NCBI GenBank assembly: GCA_020851785.1
Contig: JADZCC010000072.1
Span: 1 to 53,749, forward strand
Direction of reading: 5' to 3'
Length of the DNA: 53,749 bases
DNA from: Anaerolineales bacterium
GTDB lineage: Bacteria > Chloroflexota > Anaerolineae > Anaerolineales > Villigracilaceae
In this document: positions 49,077-53,749 of the stretch, piece by piece
Layout: every line of letters begins with the position of its first letter
Numbering within the stretch: position 1 is the stretch's first letter
Translations under genes and position numbers: made by a program
Notes under the pieces: generated by a model
The model's input: the letters and a program-made list of their open reading frames with translations, nothing else
Database searches by the model: none
What the model was told of the DNA's origin: nothing

Positions 49077-50963
49077 ATGGCAGAAATCATCGGTCAGACT
49101 TTTGAACGCTACAAAATCCTCGAACGCCTCGGCGAAGGCGGCATGGCAACGGTTTACAAGGCCTACGACGAACGCCTCGACCGCGAAGTGGCGATCAAGG
49201 TCATTCGCCGCGACGCCTTTCCGCCCGACCAAATGGAAATGCTCCTCAAGCGTTTTGAGCGCGAATCCAAATCGCTGGCCAAACTTTCGCACCCCAACAT
49301 CGTCGGCGTGTTAGATTACGGCGAGCACGAAGGCTCGCCGTATTTGGTCATGGAATATCTCTCAGGCGGCACGCTGAAAGAGAAACTCGGCTCCCCCCTC
49401 CCATGGCGCGAAGCGGTGCAATTGGTTTTGCCAATTTCACAGGCGCTGGAATATGTTCACAGCCGCAACATCATCAACCGCGACGTCAAGCCTTCAAATA
49501 TTTTGATGACGGAAAAAGGTCAGCCCATGCTGACCGATTTTGGGCTGGTGAAAATCTTTGGGGAAGAAACCAAAGAAAATACGCATCTGACCAGTTCCGG
49601 CTCCGGGTTGGGCACGCCCGACTACATGGCTCCCGAACAATGGACGGGCGAAACCACGACCCAATCCGATTTGTATTCGCTGGGCGTCGTGCTCTACGAA
49701 ATGATTACAGGCCGCAGGCCTTATACCGCAGATACTCCGGCGGGCATCTTGCTGAAGCAGGCTACAGAATCCCTGCCTTTACCTAAAAATTACATTCCCG
49801 ACTTACCAAAAAACGTAGAGGCGGTTCTCCTCAAAGCGCTCGCCAAAGAACCGGCCAATCGCTACCCGGATATGCGTACTTTTAGCAGTGAGTTACAAAA
49901 CCTGCTGGCCGGTAAAGAAGTTTTGGCCTCGCTAACTAAAACGGAGACTCTGCGCGACCAAATGACCGGGCGCATCTCCAAAAAAGAAGTGGCTGAAAAA
50001 GTTTTACAACCGGCGCAAAAGAAGCGCTTAATCCCAATTCTCGGCGGGTTGGGGGCGCTATGCGTCGTTGTGGCATTGGGCGGATATTTGTATCTATCCA
50101 CTTTTTATACCCCGACAGCCACGCCAAAGGCGCCCACTGCAATCACAACCGCCGCCCAAGCCTCCGCCACGCCGGAAGTGGTAATCGTGGAAGTGACCAG
50201 CGCGCCAACGAAAACCATCATCCCCACGGAAACGTCCATTCCGAATGAAATCAAAGATCAAAGGAACGTGACGATGGTGTACATTCCCGCAGGCGACTTC
50301 ACGATGGGCGCCAACGACAGCGGCGACGTATCTTCCAAACCGGAGAACGTGGTTTACGTGGACGGCTTTTACATTGACAAATATGAAACCACAAACAAAG
50401 AATATGACGCTTGCGTGTACGCCGTGGAATGTCGCAAGCCGCTCAAAACCGGCTCGGTAACGCACAACACCTATTTCGGCAACCCGGTTTTTGCCAATTA
50501 TCCAGTCCTATATGTGGATTGGAAAATGGCAAAAATGTATTGTGAATGGCGCGGCGCACGACTCCCCACCGAAGCAGAATGGGAAAAAGCCGCGCGCGGT
50601 TCAGACGATACGCGTATTTACCCGTGGGGCAACCTCACCCTGGATTGTAGCTATGCCAACCTGCACGGGTGCATCGGAGACACCGCGCCTGTGGATCAAT
50701 ACTTAAAAGGCGTCAGCGTGTACGGCGTACTTGGTCTCTCAGGCAACGTCCTTGAATGGACCAGTTCGCTCGCGCTACCCTATCCCTATAGCGCAGGCGA
50801 CGGGCGCGAAGACCCGGACAAACGCGGCAACCGCATTGCGCGCGGCGGTTCGTGGCATGCCTTCGGCGGGAACGGCGAAAACGTCCGCTTGGATTCCCGT
50901 CTGGCGCTGGACCCGGCTTACGCTGGCGCGTACGTAGGCATCCGTTGCGCGGTTTCTCAATAA
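49077..50963 (+). CDS. Ser/Thr protein kinase with extracellular SUMF1/FGE-like domain
   Basis: A 628-residue receptor-like kinase. The cytosolic kinase has LGEGGMATVYKAYD, VAIKVI (the ATP lysine), the catalytic loop IINRDVKPSN in which the usual His of HRD is Asn134 (Arg135 and Asp136 kept), and DFGLVK at 154-159. One membrane helix lies at about 320-340. A Thr-rich spacer leads to a C-type-lectin-like SUMF1 domain (MVYIPAGDFTMGA, RLPTEAEWEKAARG, GLSGNVLEWTSS, RGGSWHAFGGN, GIRCAVSQ). The paired active-site cysteines of true formylglycine-generating enzymes are not seen, so the domain is likely a ligand-binding sensor. Confidence 0.88.
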   Translation: MAEIIGQTFERYKILERLGEGGMATVYKAYDERLDREVAIKVIRRDAFPPDQMEMLLKRFERESKSLAKLSHPNIVGVLDYGEHEGSPYLVMEYLSGGTLKEKLGSPLPWREAVQLVLPISQALEYVHSRNIINRDVKPSNILMTEKGQPMLTDFGLVKIFGEETKENTHLTSSGSGLGTPDYMAPEQWTGETTTQSDLYSLGVVLYEMITGRRPYTADTPAGILLKQATESLPLPKNYIPDLPKNVEAVLLKALAKEPANRYPDMRTFSSELQNLLAGKEVLASLTKTETLRDQMTGRISKKEVAEKVLQPAQKKRLIPILGGLGALCVVVALGGYLYLSTFYTPTATPKAPTAITTAAQASATPEVVIVEVTSAPTKTIIPTETSIPNEIKDQRNVTMVYIPAGDFTMGANDSGDVSSKPENVVYVDGFYIDKYETTNKEYDACVYAVECRKPLKTGSVTHNTYFGNPVFANYPVLYVDWKMAKMYCEWRGARLPTEAEWEKAARGSDDTRIYPWGNLTLDCSYANLHGCIGDTAPVDQYLKGVSVYGVLGLSGNVLEWTSSLALPYPYSAGDGREDPDKRGNRIARGGSWHAFGGNGENVRLDSRLALDPAYAGAYVGIRCAVSQ

Positions 50964-50985
50964 GGCGCGAACATTCTTACAGCTT

Positions 50986-51978
50986 ATGAAAATACATCGG
51001 TCAAAGTTTCCTTTCAGTATTCTTTTCATCGTCAGTTTGTTAGCCTGTTCATTTCCGGGGATTCCGCAAAGTTCCCCCACAGAACTCCCAACAGAATCTC
51101 CCGCCGTAACTGCTCCAAGCGCCACCGAAACACAAGTTGTTACAGAACCCACCGTCACCCCGTTCCCAACGCTGGCGCTACCAACCGCCACCATTACAGT
51201 CCCCCATTCTTTGATTCCATCCACCATCGTTGGCAAAGCCAAAGTCACGATTAACGACGTAACCTCCGTGGATACCGCCGCCGAAAACCGCGCCCCATAC
51301 GGCGATTCCTATAACATCAGTTTGTTTGAACGCCCCTTTACGCAAGATATGACGTACCTGCCGGATGTGGATATCGTCAGCTACAGCCTGGCCTATGACG
51401 AAAAGTTTTTCTACGTTTCAATCGAATTGATTGGAACCAACCCAAACAACGCCATCGGCATTGACTACGCCGTTGAACTGGATATCAACGCAGACGGGTT
51501 TGGCGACTATCTCATCCTTGGGCGCGCGCCGCACGAAGTGAATTGGGCCACTCATAACGTCCAAATCCTCAAAGATACCGATCACGATACTGGCGGGCTT
51601 TCGCCGGAACGGTCCGACGCGCCGCTCCCCGGCAATGGCTACGACACGGTCGTCTTTGACGGGAACGATCCAGATGCCGAAGATACCGACCTGGCCTGGA
51701 TGAGAATCAACGCGGGTAGCAAAGCCACCGTACAATTCGCCTTCAAACGCACCTTCGCAGGCGAGAATTTTATGTTCGGCGTCATGGCCGACGCGGGCAT
51801 AAGAAATGCGGAAGATTATGATTACGTGGATCGCTTTACTGAAGAAGAAGCCGGTTCGCCTGAAAGGGGCGAAAAGGAATATCCTCTTAAGGCGCTCTAC
51901 GCAGTGGACAACGTCTGCCGGGCGGTTTACGGATTCAAAGGCACAGGCGATGAGCCGCGCCGTTGCCTGGATAAATAA
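50986..51978 (+). CDS. Lipoprotein of unknown function
   Basis: A 330-residue exported lipoprotein with lipobox SLLACSF (Cys21), a Pro/Thr-rich spacer, and a beta-rich domain (DIVSYSLAYDEKFFYVSIEL, YAVELDINADGFGDYLI, Asp-rich turns that look like calcium sites). The pattern resembles the carbohydrate-binding or DOMON-like modules that describe partial secreted enzymes, but the family is not recognised. The C-terminus has paired Cys residues (Cys318 and Cys328 approximately, DNVCRAVYG and PRRCLDK), possibly a disulfide. It starts 22 bases after the kinase and may be its partner. Confidence 0.65.
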   Translation: MKIHRSKFPFSILFIVSLLACSFPGIPQSSPTELPTESPAVTAPSATETQVVTEPTVTPFPTLALPTATITVPHSLIPSTIVGKAKVTINDVTSVDTAAENRAPYGDSYNISLFERPFTQDMTYLPDVDIVSYSLAYDEKFFYVSIELIGTNPNNAIGIDYAVELDINADGFGDYLILGRAPHEVNWATHNVQILKDTDHDTGGLSPERSDAPLPGNGYDTVVFDGNDPDAEDTDLAWMRINAGSKATVQFAFKRTFAGENFMFGVMADAGIRNAEDYDYVDRFTEEEAGSPERGEKEYPLKALYAVDNVCRAVYGFKGTGDEPRRCLDK

Positions 51979-51979
51979 A

Positions 51980-52013
51980 AAAAAACGGGAGTTGTCTCAC
52001 GACAATTCCCGTT
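51980..52013. terminator. Bidirectional terminator between the lipoprotein and csp genes
   Basis: aacgggagttgtc (51984-51996) pairs with gacaattcccgtt (52001-52013) with one G-U. A long A-run on the left supplies T residues on the minus strand and T-rich sequence follows on the right. Confidence 0.85.
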
Positions 52014-52045
52014 CGTTTCGCAAAAACTTAGCCGTCCGGCCAGTC

Positions 52046-52258
52046 TTACGCGAGTGGCACCACGTTGGCGGCCTGCAAGCCTTTCGGCCCGTCCTCTACT
52101 GAGAACTCAACTTTTTGCTCGGCTTCCAACTTGCGATAGCCATCCGATTGAATGGCGGAGAAATGCACAAACACATCCTCGCCGCCATCGCGCCCAATAA
52201 AGCCGTAGCCCTTGGTCGCATTGAACCACTTGACGGTTCCAACAAAACGCTCAGACAT
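52046..52258 (-). CDS. csp: Cold shock domain protein
   Basis: A 70-residue single-stranded nucleic acid-binding protein of the CspA family. RNP1 is KGYGFIGRD and RNP2 is DVFVHFSAI, with the start [15 protein letters not shown] and the end [12 protein letters not shown]. It acts as an RNA chaperone. The length is standard. A strong promoter lies about 75-105 nt upstream, leaving a leader of about 70 nt, in line with csp mRNAs that are controlled by leader folding. Confidence 0.96.
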   Translation of the reverse strand: MSERFVGTVKWFNATKGYGFIGRDGGEDVFVHFSAIQSDGYRKLEAEQKVEFSVEDGPKGLQAANVVPLA

Positions 52259-52334
52259 CTTTCACTACTCCTGAGAAAAAATTGAAGCCCGCTCGCCTTC
52301 CGCTTTCAAAGGGCGATTCGGGCCTACTGTCCCA

Positions 52335-52363
52335 AGATTATCATAGCTAAATAGCCATGTCAA
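52335..52363 (-). promoter_or_regulatory. Promoter of the csp gene
   Basis: On the minus strand, TTGACA (52363-52358), a 17-bp spacer and TAATCT (52340-52335) with TG upstream of the -10 box. AGGAG lies 10 nt before the ATG. Confidence 0.8.
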
Positions 52364-52600
52364 GTTTTATTGGCTTTTTTTCAACGCAACGTAGAGATAC
52401 GCCTCCGCTTTGCCGGGCCCGGCGCTCTCGTACGGCCTGTTCAGCTCCTTTCTGGACTTGACGCTTTGCGGCATTAGCCGTTTGCTGATCCGCTGAGAAA
52501 AGAAAGATTCTAATTATCTCTCATTGCCTTACTTCACATTTGCGCTACTATCTGCTAACGCAAATGTGAAGTTTAGAGATAGGCTTTAATTTATGAGGCG
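52364..52600. other. Intergenic stretch without a gene
   Basis: About 240 bases between the csp promoter and the right-end genes. It holds no open frame with a Shine-Dalgarno, no tRNA-like fold and no repeat except the hairpin at 52515-52581. It marks the change from the moderate G+C backbone to the A+T-richer right end. Confidence 0.5.
52515..52581. repeat. Large two-part hairpin at the composition boundary
   Basis: acttcacatttgcg (52531-52544) and cgcaaatgtgaagt (52559-52572) are perfect complements over 14 bp. Outside them tatctct (52515-52521) and agagata (52575-52581) pair over 7 bp. No T-run follows. It could be a small mobile element end, an integration relic or a structured RNA. Confidence 0.5.
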
Positions 52601-53071
52601 CTAGTAAGTATATGCGTCTAGTTCCTTTTTTTCGCTATCTGTCCAAATATGTCCGTCAATTTTATCTATGTTAACAAAAAGCGCGCCTGGAATAAGGCCT
52701 GCCGCCAACCACTCTTTTGACGCAGAAAAAAAGGTGTAATACATGAGTGAGCTGTATGCGCTTACATACTTCGCCTCAAAAAAAAACACGCCCGGATATT
52801 TCATTTTTTCTGTCGCAAAGAAAGAATTAGCTACGACGAAGGCTTCATCAAAATCAAAAAGCAAAGTGGCGTCTCGATATTTTGTAGGGACAATCGTTCC
52901 TGTTGCTTTCATATTTTTTAAGGAGACTAGCATACGCTTGGCTTCTAGTAACGAAATATTTAATCCCAAATATTCAGGTACACTCCGCATTGTCTTCTGC
53001 GTTATCTTTTCGCCAAGAAGGATGCTCTCAGGCGACTGAATGCATCCTTTAAACAAGTATATATCAAACAT
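52601..53071 (-). CDS. Hypothetical protein (156 residues), possible immunity-type partner
   Basis: A globular, mostly alpha/beta protein without signal peptide or membrane helix, beginning MFDIYLFKGCIQSPESILL and ending KKELDAYTY. It is rich in Phe, Tyr and Lys (FFATEKMKYPGVFFFEAKYV). I do not recognise the family. It is 25 bases downstream of, and in the same direction as, the gene for the cysteine-peptidase-like protein. Size, A+T-rich sequence and location directly after a possible toxin C-terminus resemble immunity genes, but this is an inference from context only. Confidence 0.45.
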   Translation of the reverse strand: MFDIYLFKGCIQSPESILLGEKITQKTMRSVPEYLGLNISLLEAKRMLVSLKNMKATGTIVPTKYRDATLLFDFDEAFVVANSFFATEKMKYPGVFFFEAKYVSAYSSLMYYTFFSASKEWLAAGLIPGALFVNIDKIDGHIWTDSEKKELDAYTY

Positions 53072-53096
53072 TCAATAAATTCTCCTTACATAACAT

Positions 53097-53749
53097 TTAC
53101 GGACTTATAACAGCGCCTCTCTCTCTTCTCCAGTAATTCCAAATATCAGCTCCTTGAATTTTATAAGAAGATCCTGATCCTACTGGCAGTGGGTCTCTTA
53201 TCAGGAAGTATCCATCAGAAGTAATATTGTCCACCACAACAGCATGATTTAGTCCAGAGGTGTTTATTGAGATAATAGCAGGTCCGTTCTCCAAATATTT
53301 TTTCAAATCCGTAAGATTTATTGTATCAACATAGATGTATTTTTTATTAGTGTATTGATTTAATGCCGTTACAGCATTCTGGATACCGACGCCGCTAGCA
53401 CTATCAGTCCCCACTATCTCAATTATACCCTCTTGCAAAGAAGGGTCATTTAATATTGTGGCGCAAGATGCGGCTACGCATGAATAATCGAATAATTGTC
53501 CAACAATATCTCCATCTGGTAGATAAGGTTGGAGAGTTATTTCTGGAATATCGTTAAAGGCACCACGCGGAATTGGGTTATTAGCCAACTTCCCTATTTG
53601 CTCTCCCATCTCATTTATCATGGTATTGCCTGGCGCGCCCCCATCTGTGAGTTCCATTTGCCATTCGATGGTAGCCAGTTCCAGATTTTCTTGATCATTG
53701 ATCAAACCGTAATAGGCCATCTGGGTAGCGATGATGGCCTGCTCGCCGA
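53097..53749 (-). CDS. C-terminal part of a larger protein with a papain/C39-like cysteine peptidase domain
   Basis: The frame is open to the right edge, so the protein is cut; 217 residues are visible. A first stretch (AIIATQMAYYGLINDQENLE) has a Met at 53720 but no stop before the edge, so this Met need not be the start. The C-terminal domain shows Gln then Cys five residues on (GQLFDYSCVAAS), His in SGLNHAVVVDN and Asp in FLIRDPLP, the Gln-Cys-His-Asp order of papain-fold enzymes such as C39 or C70. It could be a peptidase or a peptidase-fold toxin at the end of a polymorphic secreted protein. A+T-rich region. Confidence 0.55.
   Translation of the reverse strand, partial: GEQAIIATQMAYYGLINDQENLELATIEWQMELTDGGAPGNTMINEMGEQIGKLANNPIPRGAFNDIPEITLQPYLPDGDIVGQLFDYSCVAASCATILNDPSLQEGIIEIVGTDSASGVGIQNAVTALNQYTNKKYIYVDTINLTDLKKYLENGPAIISINTSGLNHAVVVDNITSDGYFLIRDPLPVGSGSSYKIQGADIWNYWRRERGAVISP

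Noticed and set aside
52364..52510. tRNA or small stable RNA gene
   Set aside because: No cloverleaf, T-arm consensus or CCA end could be found in either direction.

Overview
The window reads as a chromosomal segment of a Gram-variable, non-photosynthetic bacterium, most likely a member of the Chloroflexota (Anaerolineae-like). This is an inference from gene content: a full coenzyme F420 set, a Rex redox repressor, MreB, a RodA/PBP fusion flanked by FHA proteins, a membrane-bound proton pyrophosphatase, and lipoproteins and SH3b proteins with Pro/Thr-rich linkers. No rRNA, tRNA, CRISPR array or intact insertion sequence was found. The backbone is of moderate G+C. Two stretches are clearly A+T-richer: a glycan cassette (about 6.6-12.8 kb) and the right end (about 52.5 kb onward).

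Layout. 0-6.6 kb: an FAD/Fe-S oxidase, phosphoglycerate mutase and MutS. 6.7-12.8 kb: a five-gene glycosyltransferase/methyltransferase cassette. 12.9-17.2 kb: H+-pyrophosphatase, a HesB/IscA-type protein with a Cys-rich tail, and two tandem SH3b membrane proteins. 17.2-21.6 kb: a zinc-ribbon protein, two FHA proteins and RodA fused to a PBP-like domain without its catalytic motifs. 21.7-26.2 kb: ferredoxin, superoxide dismutase, an EamA transporter, a YbaK deacylase, a PilZ protein, a nucleoside hydrolase and a 57-residue membrane protein. 26.3-30.4 kb: MgtE with a roughly 550-nt leader (M-box riboswitch, small ORF, two terminator-like hairpins), a UbiA-like protein, DinB and an SDR. 30.5-37.8 kb: a CDF transporter, a small interspersed element, proline dehydrogenase, a beta-lactamase-like serine hydrolase, a coiled-coil zinc-ribbon protein and a NACHT-HEAT NTPase. 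37.8-44.3 kb: an SsnA-like aminohydrolase followed by F420 biosynthesis and use genes (npdG, cofE, an F420/PPOX oxidoreductase, a nitroreductase like the C-terminal half of FbiB, cofD, cofC, an LLM oxidoreductase). 44.4-52.3 kb: a TPR lipoprotein, a PD-(D/E)XK-like protein, Rex with an evident operator, MreB, a D-Ala-D-Ala ligase-like enzyme, a Ser/Thr kinase with an SUMF1-like ectodomain, a lipoprotein and a cold shock protein. 52.6 kb to the end: a possible immunity-type gene and the C-terminus of a larger protein with a papain/C39-like domain.

Gene expression signals are unusually legible. One class of genes has TTGACA-N17-TATAAT-type promoters, a 5' UTR and a good Shine-Dalgarno (hppA, the HesB-like gene, sodA, the csp gene, the mgtE leader). 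A second class (eight genes) has a -10 hexamer ending exactly 6 or 7 nt before the ATG and no Shine-Dalgarno, which predicts leaderless mRNAs. The most information-rich regulatory region is the mgtE leader at about 27.66-28.24 kb. The rex promoter carries a perfect TTGTG-N8-CACAA site enclosing its -10 box.
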